A stretch of DNA of 33,291 bases, taken from Acholeplasmataceae bacterium (GTDB lineage Bacteria > Bacillota_I > Bacilli_A > Acholeplasmatales > Acholeplasmataceae). A model generated the notes under the pieces. It did not search any database. It saw only the letters and a list, made by a program, of their open reading frames with translations, and was not told where the DNA came from. Of this stretch, positions 8,878 to 16,589 are shown piece after piece (the first letter of the stretch is position 1; every line of letters starts with the position of its first letter). The position numbers and the translations under genes were made by a program. Where the stretch lies: positions 1 through 33,291 of the forward strand of contig JAIPGC010000010.1 of NCBI GenBank assembly GCA_021736335.1. The letters run 5' to 3'.

Positions 8878-8900
8878 TGCTTATTTTCATAGCCTTATTA

Positions 8901-8929
8901 AATATAACATATTTATATGTCATTTGCAA
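8901..8929 (-). promoter_or_regulatory. rpsB operon promoter
   Basis: The minus strand has TTGCAA (8924-8929), a 17-nt spacer and TATATT (8901-8906). A start around 8894 puts the whole hairpin leader in the transcript. Confidence 0.7.
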
Positions 8930-9016
8930 GTTAATCATTTGTTTTTTGATGATATTTGAATTGAAATCCTATAAACCAAGATATGTTTTGATTATTTTTG
9001 TTTTCTTTAGTACTTT

Positions 9017-9460
9017 TTATAATCCGCTACTTCCAAATCCACCTAAGCGAATGGATCCATCAGTTTCATCATCTGTTGTTTTTTCATACTTTAAAAAAAT
9101 ACCTTGAGCTACACGTTCACCCTTCAATATAGTCACACTCACATTTCTAACATTCATAAGTGAAACCATAAGGTGTCCTTCATTATCTTTGTTGTTATAA
9201 TAATCTGAATCTACGACACCAACACTATTGCTCATTATTAAGCCTTTTTTTATGGATAGAGATGACCTTGCAAAGATGAATAATGCTTCCGTTTTTGGCA
9301 TCATTACTTTTAATCCTGTTGGTATCATTTTTATCTCACCTGGTTCGATGACGATATCTTCAATACTTGCCAAATCATATCCAGCACTGCTATCAGTTGC
9401 TCTTTTGGGAATGATGACACCTTGGTCTTTATAACGAGTGACTACTTCAAATTTACGCAT
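9017..9460 (-). CDS. dut: dUTP diphosphatase (dUTPase)
   Basis: Hydrolyses dUTP to dUMP and pyrophosphate, keeping uracil out of DNA. All five trimeric-dUTPase motifs can be read in order: AGYDLAS, ARSSLSIKKGL, GVVDSDYYN, KGERVAQGIF and the C-terminal GGFGSSGL arm. The 147 residues match the family. It overlaps the upstream nudix gene by 19 bp, so the two are probably translated together as a nucleotide-pool pair. A uracil-DNA glycosylase lies 3.5 kb away. Confidence 0.93.
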   Translation of the reverse strand: MRKFEVVTRYKDQGVIIPKRATDSSAGYDLASIEDIVIEPGEIKMIPTGLKVMMPKTEALFIFARSSLSIKKGLIMSNSVGVVDSDYYNNKDNEGHLMVSLMNVRNVSVTILKGERVAQGIFLKYEKTTDDETDGSIRLGGFGSSGL

Positions 9461-9984
9461 AAATCTATCTCCTTAAGTTTATTGAGGACCATATTTTCTC
9501 TAATGAGAACTGTCTTTAATCCTTTGGTTTGATGTCTTTCATCTTTCATCACTTTACTGTTTTGTTTCATAGCCTCTTCTCTAGATATCCATCTTGGTTC
9601 AAGACCATGTACAACTTCTCTTTTTTGTAAATCCTGAGATCCAAATAAGTGGATATGACATAGATAATAGATCGAGGTTTGCATGTAAACATGATCACTA
9701 CCCTTGATACCATATCTCATCTCTTTTGTTGTGCCACAAGGTTTAATGATTTCTACTTGATCTGCACCTATTTCCTCTTTAAGTTCTCTGATGAGAGCTT
9801 CTTCATAAGTTTCATGATCCATGATGCCACCACCAGGAAATGTATAATCATCAAAAAGTTTCGAATAAACCATTAAGAGTTCCTTATTGTCATTTATAAT
9901 AATTGCTCGAACTGTATTTCTATTTCTGATAGAGCCTTTAGAAACTAATCCTTCTTCTACAATCATTGTTCCAAATGGAATCAT
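9442..9984 (-). CDS. Nudix hydrolase
   Basis: A hydrolase of nucleoside diphosphates linked to another moiety. A complete Nudix box (G-x5-E-x7-REL-x-EE-x-G) lies at about residues 52-74, starting at the last glycines of FPGGG and including RELKEEIGA. The length of 180 residues is normal, with about 100 residues after the box. The substrate cannot be told from sequence; being tucked between xer and dut with overlaps on both sides (4 and 19 bp) suggests nucleotide sanitation, which is inference. Confidence 0.85.
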   Translation of the reverse strand: MIPFGTMIVEEGLVSKGSIRNRNTVRAIIINDNKELLMVYSKLFDDYTFPGGGIMDHETYEEALIRELKEEIGADQVEIIKPCGTTKEMRYGIKGSDHVYMQTSIYYLCHIHLFGSQDLQKREVVHGLEPRWISREEAMKQNSKVMKDERHQTKGLKTVLIRENMVLNKLKEIDLCVNLK

Positions 9985-10889
9985 TTTTTCACCATCCTTG
10001 GATGCGCAGTCTTATATTTTTCTTTGAGCACCTCACTGGATACATGAGTATAAATCTGTGTGGATTTTAAGTGTTCATGACCTAAAAGTTCTTGAACAAC
10101 TCTCAAATCTGCTCCATGATTTAATAATGTTGTAGCAAATGCATGTCTTAACATATGAGGATGAATTTTAAACGTTTCACCAGATTTTATAATGATTTGT
10201 TTTAGGATTAATTGTAACCCGCGAACAGATAAAGGCGTACCTTTGTAGTTAATAAACACTTTTAATTCATGTGATGTAGAGCCTTTTGATAATAAGATAG
10301 GTCTTGTATATGTTAAATATTGTTTCAAGTCAATAATTAATTTATCAGTAAGTGGCACATATCGATCTTTTGAGCCTTTTCCATGAATCAATATTTGCTC
10401 ACGATCTAATTGAATATCTTTAATTGTCATTTCTGTGAGCTCGCTAGCTCTAAGTCCACAACTGAATAGCAAATCCAATAAAATATAGTTTCTAAATCCA
10501 AGTGGTTTATGTCTGTCAATAGACTTAAACAGCATATCTATTTCTTCATCTGAAATAATTTGAGGTAGTTTTTTAGGTATTTTTGGTGTTTCTAAAGTGG
10601 TAAAAATATTTATGTATATCAACTGATTGGATATCAAATAATCATAAAAAGTTCTAAGTGATGAAATCTTTCTAGCAATTGATTTTTTTGAATACTTGTT
10701 TTCGTCTAAATACGACAAAAAATGTCTTCCTAATCGCTCTCTTGTAACATCAAGCAAATCAGAAGCCAGTTCTTCTCTTTCAATAAATGATTGAAAATCA
10801 TGAATATCTCTTAAATAGCTAATCACTGTGTTTTCAGCATAGTTCTTTTCAATCATCAAGTGGTTTTTGAAATCATCAATATAGGTCAT
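9981..10889 (-). CDS. xerC: Tyrosine recombinase XerC/XerD
   Basis: Site-specific recombinase that resolves chromosome dimers at dif. The 302-residue protein has an N-terminal SAM-like core-binding domain (about 1-100) and a catalytic domain with Arg147 (CGLRASE), Lys171 (HGKGSKDRYVPL), His245/Arg248 (HPHMLRH), His271 (LLGHEHL) and the nucleophile Tyr280 (TQIYTH). All are present. It overlaps trmFO by 4 bp; trmFO followed by a Xer gene matches the Bacillus trmFO-codV (xerC) order, which favours XerC over XerD. No dif site was recognised nearby. Confidence 0.9.
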   Translation of the reverse strand: MTYIDDFKNHLMIEKNYAENTVISYLRDIHDFQSFIEREELASDLLDVTRERLGRHFLSYLDENKYSKKSIARKISSLRTFYDYLISNQLIYINIFTTLETPKIPKKLPQIISDEEIDMLFKSIDRHKPLGFRNYILLDLLFSCGLRASELTEMTIKDIQLDREQILIHGKGSKDRYVPLTDKLIIDLKQYLTYTRPILLSKGSTSHELKVFINYKGTPLSVRGLQLILKQIIIKSGETFKIHPHMLRHAFATTLLNHGADLRVVQELLGHEHLKSTQIYTHVSSEVLKEKYKTAHPRMVKK

Positions 10890-12175
10890 TTGAGTGTCTC
10901 CTTATAGAGCAACAAAGCATCAATTGATCGTTTGGCATAGTGTTCTTTTCTCATCTTTTTGGAGTGCTTGAACTCTAGCTGAGGAAATAGTCCTAAGTTT
11001 GCGTTCATTGGGACAAATGATTGATTAGGCGTTGATATATAATTTGCCATAGCACCCATCATAGTTTCTTTTGGCAATGGTTTTAATTCATTATGAACAA
11101 TAAGTTGACACATCTGTATAGCTGCATTTAATCCAGAAGCCGCACTTTCAACATATCCTTCAACACCACTGATTTGCCCAGCAAAAAAGATTTTTGGGAA
11201 TAATCTTGTTTGATAACAATTATTTAAAATTTTGGGGCTTTCAAGATATGTGTTTCGGTGCATGACGCCATATCTTAAAATATTTGCCTGCTCTAACCCT
11301 GGTATCATTCTAATGATTCTTTTTTGTTCATCCCATGTGAGATGTGTTTGAAATCCTACAATATTATACATCGATTTAGATGCATCATCTTGTCTTAACT
11401 GCACGACAGCAAAAGGTCTCTTCCCACCGTCTTTTTCTAGTCCAACTGGCTTCATTGGGCCATAAAGTAGTGTTTCAAATCCTCTTTCAGCCATGACTTC
11501 AAAAGGCATGCAGCCTTCAAATACATTATTTTCAAAATCCTTGATTTGCACTTTCTTAGAATGAATGAGCTCATGATGAAAAGCCTCATATTCTTCTTTT
11601 GTCATCGGACAATTGATATATGCCGCTTCACCTTTATCATATCTGCTCTTTAAGTAAGCTATTTCCATATTGATGGATTTTGCTTCAATAATGGGTGCAA
11701 TCGCATCAAAGAAATGCAAGTGATCCCGATCAAATACTTGGCTAATCTCTTTTGACAATTGATCACTTGCGAGTGGACCTGCACAGATTATAGTATAGCT
11801 ATCTGTATCAATATGTGTGAATTCTTGATTGATTACCTTTATCTTAGGATGACTCTTGATTTTGTCTTCAATATAAGATGAAAACAACTCACGATCAACA
11901 GCTAAACTAGATCCCGCAGGAACACTTGTAGCATGAGCTGCTTTGATGACTAAAGAATCAAATGTCATCATCTCTTCTTTTAACAAACCTACAGCATTAT
12001 GTATGTCATTAGATCTTAATGAATTCGAACAAACCAGCTCAGCAAAACGTCCTGTTTGATGGGCTGGTGTCATTTTATTTGGTCTCATCTCATAAAGTTC
12101 TACTTCAATATTCTGATTGGCAAGATAGTAAGCTGCTTCAACTCCAGCTAATCCGGCTCCAATTACTTTTACCAT
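10886..12175 (-). CDS. trmFO: Methylenetetrahydrofolate-dependent tRNA (uracil-5-)-methyltransferase
   Basis: FAD enzyme forming m5U54 in the tRNA T-loop, using methylene-THF rather than SAM. The N-terminal FAD motif VIGAGLAGVEAAYYLA is followed by LYEMRPNKMTPAHQT and ELVCSNSLRSN, diagnostic of TrmFO (formerly Gid). Further conserved stretches are CPMTKEEYEAF and GQISGVEGYVESAASGL. At 429 residues it is full length. It begins a four-gene operon and lies back to back in direction with a folate transporter gene under a THF riboswitch, so two folate-linked genes are adjacent. Confidence 0.95.
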   Translation of the reverse strand: MVKVIGAGLAGVEAAYYLANQNIEVELYEMRPNKMTPAHQTGRFAELVCSNSLRSNDIHNAVGLLKEEMMTFDSLVIKAAHATSVPAGSSLAVDRELFSSYIEDKIKSHPKIKVINQEFTHIDTDSYTIICAGPLASDQLSKEISQVFDRDHLHFFDAIAPIIEAKSINMEIAYLKSRYDKGEAAYINCPMTKEEYEAFHHELIHSKKVQIKDFENNVFEGCMPFEVMAERGFETLLYGPMKPVGLEKDGGKRPFAVVQLRQDDASKSMYNIVGFQTHLTWDEQKRIIRMIPGLEQANILRYGVMHRNTYLESPKILNNCYQTRLFPKIFFAGQISGVEGYVESAASGLNAAIQMCQLIVHNELKPLPKETMMGAMANYISTPNQSFVPMNANLGLFPQLEFKHSKKMRKEHYAKRSIDALLLYKETLK

Positions 12176-12190
12176 TTAATCACCATCTTT

Positions 12191-12196
12191 ATTATA
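12191..12196 (-). promoter_or_regulatory. Possible -10 for trmFO
   Basis: A perfect minus-strand TATAAT lies 15 bp before the trmFO ATG. No good -35 is seen, and the resulting leader would be only about 9 nt. Confidence 0.3.
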
Positions 12197-12220
12197 CCTT
12201 ATTTGCAGGTTAATTTAATA

Positions 12221-12248
12221 AAAAAACGTAAGTGGTCTTACGTTTTTT
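12221..12248 (-). terminator. Terminator after the FolT-like gene
   Basis: A 12-bp stem (AAAAAACGTAAG / CTTACGTTTTTT, loop of four) is followed by T residues on the minus strand. The stop codon of the transporter gene lies inside the stem, and the A-rich left arm provides the T tail. Confidence 0.85.
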
Positions 12249-12765
12249 GTGGTTCAAGTGTATACCTTTCGGTAAAGGGTAATAATTTTTTATGCACATC
12301 CTTGACAACCATATAAATGATAACTGAGTTAAAAGGAATAAGTCCCATACGTAGCACCAATAAAGCAAGTGTTGTCTGAATATCAAAATGAATATAGAGT
12401 GCTAACGTATTACTTAGTGATGCCAAAAAATAAGTTAGAGGAATAACATAAGCAAGCTTGACAGCACTATAACGTTTATGCAAGAAAAGACCGGGAACCA
12501 ATCCCCAAACAACGGGTGCAAGAACAAACATTGGTAAGTAACCTTGATTTGCAAGTATAACTCCGACACCATCACCAACAACTGCCATGATCACACCATA
12601 AAGAGGACCTAAAACAATGCTACCTAAAATGATAGGAACTGCATAAAAAGGTAACCCGAAATTTTGTATTCCAAGTGCATACTTGAAAAATACATCAATC
12701 ACAACTGATACTGCAGCAAGAGATGCAGCCAAAACAATTTTTTGAAGCTGTTTGTTTCCATTCAT
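12238..12765 (-). CDS. folT: Folate-type ECF transporter S component
   Basis: Substrate-binding membrane subunit of an energy-coupling-factor transporter. The 175-residue product has about six hydrophobic segments. Family features include KIVLAASLAAVSVVIDV, the ALGIQNFGLPFYAVPIILG stretch and GPLYGVIMAVVGDGVG. The start is the ATG at 12765, with AGGAGG nine bases upstream; an upstream in-frame start at 12804 would fall within the riboswitch expression platform. The THF riboswitch in front of it supports folate as the substrate. The shared EcfA/A'/T module is not in this window. Confidence 0.85.
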   Translation of the reverse strand: MNGNKQLQKIVLAASLAAVSVVIDVFFKYALGIQNFGLPFYAVPIILGSIVLGPLYGVIMAVVGDGVGVILANQGYLPMFVLAPVVWGLVPGLFLHKRYSAVKLAYVIPLTYFLASLSNTLALYIHFDIQTTLALLVLRMGLIPFNSVIIYMVVKDVHKKLLPFTERYTLEPQKT

Positions 12766-12766
12766 G

Positions 12767-12792
12767 AAAAAAGACCTCCTAGATTTGAGGTC
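12767..12792 (-). terminator. Riboswitch terminator overlapping the folT ribosome site
   Basis: On the minus strand GACCTC (12787-12792) pairs with GAGGTC (12773-12778), followed directly by TTTTTT (12767-12772) and then the ATG. The right arm contains the AGGAGG ribosome site, so the same hairpin could stop transcription or hide the ribosome site. Confidence 0.75.
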
Positions 12793-12804
12793 CACTATAA
12801 TCAC

Positions 12805-12898
12805 TTACAGCGGACGTATTAGAAAACCGCCACTTTCGTGTTCGTTCTAACCATACATCCCACGGTTAGACACTTAACGCTTTCTAATTACTCTGTAA
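12805..12898 (-). promoter_or_regulatory. Tetrahydrofolate (THF) riboswitch, class I
   Basis: The minus strand carries the conserved aptamer core GCGTTAAGTG, then GTGGGATGT, AACGAACAC and GGCGGT. It is closed by the helix TTACAG (12893-12898) / CTGTAA (12805-12810), with a second helix ATTAGAAA / TTTCTAAT inside. This arrangement matches the known folT-associated THF riboswitch. It lies between a -10 box and the terminator hairpin of the FolT-like gene. Confidence 0.88.
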
Positions 12899-12903
12899 TT
12901 CTC

Positions 12904-12909
12904 ATTATA
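12904..12909 (-). promoter_or_regulatory. -10 box for the THF riboswitch/folT transcript
   Basis: A minus-strand TATAAT places transcription start near 12897, at the first base of the aptamer's closing helix. No clear -35 is visible. Confidence 0.5.
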
Positions 12910-12965
12910 CAACAATTCATTGATAATATCTCGTAAAAAGAAAAAATTGACAAATCCTGTTTAAT

Positions 12966-13613
12966 TTATAAGGACCAGTCAATTGGTTTTATTTTGTTTA
13001 CAATTAAAAATGCATTGGTTTTTGAAAAAGGCTTTGAACCAAAAAATCCACGTGAAGCTGATAAAGGTGAAGGGTGAACAGATCTTAAGATCAAGTGTCT
13101 TTGACTATCGATGTATTTTGTAAACTTTTGTGCATGCGTTCCCCAAAGAATAAAAACAACAGGTGTCAGTTTGTCATTCACTTTCTTAACAATTTCAAGT
13201 GTGAATTCCTCCCATCCCTTTCCTTGATGACTGAGTGGTTTGTGCAACTCAACGGTTAGTGCTGTATTAAGCAGCAATACACCTTGTTGTGCCCAATGTG
13301 TCAAATTGCCTGTTTTTGGATATGAAACTTTCATATCATCTACAAGTTCCTTATAAATATTTTTCAAGCTAGGAGGATAAATCCCTTGTTCCACACTAAA
13401 AGCTAACCCATGAGCTTGATGATAATTATGATATGGATCTTGACCAATAATAACTACCTTTACTAGGTCATAAGGTGTAAGTTTCAAGCAAGATAATCTG
13501 TTTTCTTTGATTGGCAAAATTGTTTTTGTCTGATCTTCTTTTTTTAGAAACTCAACCAATGTCTGAAAATATGGTTTTTTAAGTTCACTCTGAATCAGAT
13601 CTTCCCATTTCAT
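12966..13613 (-). CDS. ung: Uracil-DNA glycosylase
   Basis: Removes uracil from DNA to start base-excision repair. Family-1 motifs are complete: catalytic water-activating GQDPYH (Asp59), LLNTALTVE with the uracil-binding Asn116, and HPSPLS with His180. The 215-residue length is normal. Its start overlaps the stop of a signal-peptidase gene in an ATGA arrangement, so it appears to be the last gene of that transcript. This is functionally odd company for a repair enzyme. No convincing terminator is seen in 12910-12965. Confidence 0.96.
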   Translation of the reverse strand: MKWEDLIQSELKKPYFQTLVEFLKKEDQTKTILPIKENRLSCLKLTPYDLVKVVIIGQDPYHNYHQAHGLAFSVEQGIYPPSLKNIYKELVDDMKVSYPKTGNLTHWAQQGVLLLNTALTVELHKPLSHQGKGWEEFTLEIVKKVNDKLTPVVFILWGTHAQKFTKYIDSQRHLILRSVHPSPLSASRGFFGSKPFSKTNAFLIVNKIKPIDWSL

Positions 13614-14200
13614 GCTTTTTTACCTTCACTCAATGCTTTTTTAGTAACCTTGACAACAACAAGAATAATGCCTATGTTCACTACGACAAGCAAAATCATA
13701 ATTGGATTCCTAAGAACATTTTGCATGACAATCATAATGATTCCAATGTTTGGAATTACAAATTTAACACGGCCTATGATGTCATCATAGGTAAGGTCTG
13801 TAGGATCCCCATTTTCATCTACCCAATTGTCATAGGTATCATCTGCTATACCTGCTCCATGTGTTTTATAGATGATATCATCACCATTGACGATGATAGC
13901 TGCTAAATAGTGTGTTACTTCTTTTTTGACATATGTGCCATTATTTGCTAAAAGATATGTATAAAATGTGATCGCATCGCCAACCTTGAGATCTTCTTGT
14001 TTGACTTTGACATCAACAACAACATCATTAATCATAATATCAGGTTCCATGCTACCTGTTACAATTGTATAAAACTTGAAACCTGTATAATTGATACTCT
14101 GTTCTGGGAAAAACTTAGTGACAATAATGAAAAAAAGCATCCAAGTAACAATGAGATAAAAGATAATATTTTTTATGATTGATTTCTTTTTCTTTGCCAT
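13610..14200 (-). CDS. Signal peptidase I, S26B (SipW/ER type)
   Basis: Membrane serine protease that removes signal peptides. The 196-residue protein has an N-terminal membrane anchor (about residues 10-30), the catalytic serine in TGSMEP (Ser50), a His in VTHYL (His97) where classical type I enzymes use Lys, and an acidic stretch ADDTYD near residue 120 that could supply the Asp. A C-terminal membrane segment is at about 165-183. The Ser/His/Asp pattern and two anchors are those of SipW and the eukaryotic ER enzyme. It is one of three paralogues in a row, next to three exported proteins that are likely substrates. It overlaps ung by 4 bp. Confidence 0.88.
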   Translation of the reverse strand: MAKKKKSIIKNIIFYLIVTWMLFFIIVTKFFPEQSINYTGFKFYTIVTGSMEPDIMINDVVVDVKVKQEDLKVGDAITFYTYLLANNGTYVKKEVTHYLAAIIVNGDDIIYKTHGAGIADDTYDNWVDENGDPTDLTYDDIIGRVKFVIPNIGIIMIVMQNVLRNPIMILLVVVNIGIILVVVKVTKKALSEGKKA

Positions 14201-14235
14201 TTTGTTCTCCTATGAATGAATAAAATAAACCACAT

Positions 14236-14871
14236 CTACTCGACTGGTTTATTTTCTTTTTTTCTGATATAAAAAATATAGACCATTGAAAATATAACAA
14301 AATATGTACCTAAAAGGAAAATATACCCTCTTAAATTTGATGAAATATAAGTTATGATACCTAATAAGCTAGCTTGTTCTAAATAGATTCCTTTGATATC
14401 AGAAATCAGAACCGGATTTGATATAACACCATCAAAAGTGGTTTGTGCTGTTCCCTCATCAAAATCTATGCTAACAACCTCTTCAATCCAATTAAGATCA
14501 GTTCCAAATCTTCCATAGATAACGACCATATCTCCAATTTTGATATCTTCAGGATTGACTCTTTCAATAAGGACAACATGTGCACGCACGGTTTGTCCAA
14601 GATCTTGATCCATCGGAACTGCCAATAGTGTCGTGACCCCATAAGCATTAATTCCTCTATTTTCTGATAATAACGGGATTGATACATAAAAGATGTGTAT
14701 TATTGCTAAAACTAGTGCAATAAAAAACACTGTTTTCTTATTAAATCTAAATTTTCTTTTATTTTTATGATGAACCTTTGGTATGATTTGATTTAATTGA
14801 TTTGTAGCTTTTTGCTGGTTTAAAAGCTTAAGTAATTCTTCGGTAGATAAATAATTTGACAAACTGAACAC
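14236..14871 (-). CDS. Degenerate S26B signal-peptidase-like membrane protein
   Basis: A 211-residue protein with membrane segments at about 45-66 and 183-202, aligned in layout with its two neighbours: VNPEDIKIGDMVVIYG matches their LKVGDAITF strand, and DIKGIYLEQASLLGIITYI matches the segment before the second anchor. The catalytic GSMEP is replaced by a TLLAVPMD-like stretch (about 80-88), and the VTHY histidine by WIEEVVSI. It therefore lacks the Ser and His and is probably inactive. It carries an extra basic cytoplasmic N-terminus of about 45 residues. It lies 3 bp after an active-looking paralogue. It may act as a partner or scaffold; that is inference. Confidence 0.7.
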   Translation of the reverse strand: MFSLSNYLSTEELLKLLNQQKATNQLNQIIPKVHHKNKRKFRFNKKTVFFIALVLAIIHIFYVSIPLLSENRGINAYGVTTLLAVPMDQDLGQTVRAHVVLIERVNPEDIKIGDMVVIYGRFGTDLNWIEEVVSIDFDEGTAQTTFDGVISNPVLISDIKGIYLEQASLLGIITYISSNLRGYIFLLGTYFVIFSMVYIFYIRKKENKPVE

Positions 14872-14874
14872 ATC

Positions 14875-15453
14875 CTATGGTTGCTGATCCTCATTTGAGC
14901 TCTTTTTAATTTCTTCTTTTTTACTGGCTTTAATAATATAGATTATGGAAATAATAACAACAACATTGACTGAAACTGCTGCTATTCCAAAAGGACTTTT
15001 GACAAAATTGATGATTGTGCCTAAAAATGGAATTCTAAACGCATAGGTTCCTAAAATATCCTGATCTGTTAAAGTCCAAACATCAGGAACAGTTCCTCCA
15101 TTGCGAATCGTTTGAAACACTCTAACACCTTGAAGATTAGTTTCTATTGAATAGATATAATGTGTTACAACTTCTTTAGTTCCGTTATAATCAATATCAG
15201 CTTCAAATGTAATAATATCTCCCACTTCAAGTTTATCTAAGTTAGGATTCGTAACAATAATTAAATCATTAACCTTAATGACAGGCTCCATACTTTCAGT
15301 AACAACTACATATGGTTTAAACTGAAATATTTTGATTGTCTGACTAGGCAAAACGACCTCAATTAGAATATATGAAATCAATATACCAGCAAAAACATAA
15401 AATATAATTGATTTAATATTATTCCAAACATGTTTTTTAGATTGCTTCTCCAT
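14875..15453 (-). CDS. Signal peptidase I, S26B (SipW/ER type)
   Basis: First of the three signal-peptidase-like genes. The 192-residue protein has an N-terminal anchor at about 14-33, catalytic TESMEP (Ser54), VTHYI (His98), and a possible Asp in NGGTVPDVW (Asp124). A second membrane segment is at about 152-173, followed by a Lys/Glu-rich tail. Ser/His/Asp geometry and tail anchoring match SipW, which in Bacillus processes TasA and TapA. An extended -10 promoter lies 50 bp upstream, so it can be made independently of the riboswitch transcript, although it points the same way. It is spaced 3 bp from the next gene. Confidence 0.88.
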   Translation of the reverse strand: MEKQSKKHVWNNIKSIIFYVFAGILISYILIEVVLPSQTIKIFQFKPYVVVTESMEPVIKVNDLIIVTNPNLDKLEVGDIITFEADIDYNGTKEVVTHYIYSIETNLQGVRVFQTIRNGGTVPDVWTLTDQDILGTYAFRIPFLGTIINFVKSPFGIAAVSVNVVVIISIIYIIKASKKEEIKKSSNEDQQP

Positions 15454-15502
15454 GAATCATCACACCTTTATTTTTCATTTTTATTTGCTCTACTTGTTGA
15501 TA

Positions 15503-15511
15503 ATTATATCA
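15503..15511 (-). promoter_or_regulatory. Extended -10 promoter for the signal-peptidase genes
   Basis: The minus strand reads TGA-TATAAT, an extended -10 with no clear -35. It lies downstream of the terminator at 15616-15652, giving the processing genes their own promoter. Confidence 0.55.
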
Positions 15512-15615
15512 TAAACCTATAAAATTATTATCTTTTGTAGAAGAGTTCTTTAAATTTATAAAATAAACTCATAAAATGACGGTTTGTATTGGACGCAAAA
15601 ATAAATTATTCAATA

Positions 15616-15652
15616 AAATAAATGCGAAACAAACATCATGTCCATTTCGCAT
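15616..15652 (-). terminator. Terminator after the small exported-protein genes
   Basis: On the minus strand ATGCGAAA pairs with TTTCGCAT around a 15-nt loop, followed by TTATTTTATT. It separates the riboswitch-led gene set from the signal-peptidase set, perhaps incompletely. Confidence 0.65.
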
Positions 15653-15683
15653 CATTCATTTAAAAAATTATGATAACTAAAAC

Positions 15684-15983
15684 TTAAAAAGTATAGGGTT
15701 CCCACCAATTTGAATTAGGTTTACTTAGGCTGGGTGCTTTATTTGCATTATTTGCTTTTGTTGATATCCAAAATGATCCATTGTAAGCTACAATATCACC
15801 AATATTATATGTTATTGTTGAATCCCAGGTAAGAATCCAATTTCCAATAGTAGCTGTTCCTGTATCAGTATCAGTATATGATGTGTTACTCCAGTAAGCA
15901 TATGAATCAGGGACCGTAAATATAGCTGCAAAAATCATGAGCATAACTAATGCATATGTTAATATCTTCTTCTTTATTCTCAT
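15684..15983 (-). CDS. Small exported protein with CBM5/12-like module
   Basis: A 99-residue protein. Residues 1-29 form a signal peptide (basic MRIKKK, a hydrophobic core, then DSYA before YW), the same A-Y-W cleavage pattern as its two neighbours and as SipW substrates. After a short Thr-rich spacer, residues 49-99 fit a chitin/carbohydrate-binding module of the CBM5/12 type: WDSTITYNIGDIVAYNG, FWIS and a terminal WW, with aromatic residues in the expected places. It is third in the riboswitch-led set, followed by a terminator. The ligand is unknown; a polysaccharide-binding or anchoring role is inferred. It is too short to have catalytic activity of its own. Confidence 0.8.
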   Translation of the reverse strand: MRIKKKILTYALVMLMIFAAIFTVPDSYAYWSNTSYTDTDTGTATIGNWILTWDSTITYNIGDIVAYNGSFWISTKANNANKAPSLSKPNSNWWEPYTF

Positions 15984-16028
15984 GATTTCACCTCACTTTA
16001 TATTTTAGTTTTTATTTATCGTTTTAAA

Positions 16029-16544
16029 TTATGCGTTTGGAGTTACTGTGAATGTGATATCAAAAGTAACAGCATCATTAATAATTGCATTGTAATCAGT
16101 AACATTAGCTGGTGCAGTTAATGTAACTGTAACAGTGACTTCAAGTTGAGTTCCTTCAGTTATAGCTGAACCACTCACTGGTGAGAAAGCAAAATTCAAT
16201 AAACCAGCAGCTGTTGCATTTGATACATTACCTGCTGAAATCGCAACTGTTCCACCTAATCCTGTATAAGCATTGTCATCCCAATCAACAGTAAATGTAT
16301 AAACTAATGATGTAACTGGCGATGAACTTACACTATTTCCTACTTCACCAGTTGGAACCAATGTACCTGAACCTGAAGCTGTTAAAGCTGCGGTAACTGT
16401 AGCAGTTCTACCTTCACCAATAGTAACTGAAGCTCCAGTTGCTGTATCATTTAAATCAACACTTGACCAATATGCATAAGTGAAGCTTGATACCACTAAT
16501 GCCAACATAACTAATAAACCAATAACTAATTTCTTTTGTCTCAT
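16029..16544 (-). CDS. TasA/camelysin-like exported protein
   Basis: A 171-residue protein with signal peptide MRQKKLVIGLLVMLALVVSS, cleavage likely after TYA (residue 24) and mature start YWSSVDL. The mature part is rich in Thr, Ala, Val, Ser and Gly, with alternating beta-strand patterns and only a few charged residues and no cysteine, typical of TasA/camelysin-type SipW substrates, which can form fibres. This assignment rests on the A-Y-W signal, the beta-rich composition and adjacency to SipW-like peptidases. It is not a clear sequence match. It is second in the riboswitch-led set. Confidence 0.7.
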   Translation of the reverse strand: MRQKKLVIGLLVMLALVVSSFTYAYWSSVDLNDTATGASVTIGEGRTATVTAALTASGSGTLVPTGEVGNSVSSSPVTSLVYTFTVDWDDNAYTGLGGTVAISAGNVSNATAAGLLNFAFSPVSGSAITEGTQLEVTVTVTLTAPANVTDYNAIINDAVTFDITFTVTPNA

Positions 16545-16589
16545 TTTTTAAATCTCCTTTTTAATTTTCCCTTTTTATTTTTTATTTTT

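Noticed and set aside
8877-9107. Plus-strand ORF over the rpsB promoter and dut end
   Set aside because: Composition and position show it is a shadow; dut and the promoter explain the sequence.
12766-12804. Longer folT starting in the riboswitch
   Set aside because: The added codons are the terminator/ribosome-site hairpin.
14115-14300. A 61-codon minus-strand ORF between two signal-peptidase genes
   Set aside because: It overlaps both neighbours out of frame, with no ribosome site or protein-like pattern.
15591-15600. GGACGCAAAA on the plus strand, resembling the GEMM core
   Set aside because: The GGCAAACC half, GAAA loop and second arm are missing, so it is a chance match.
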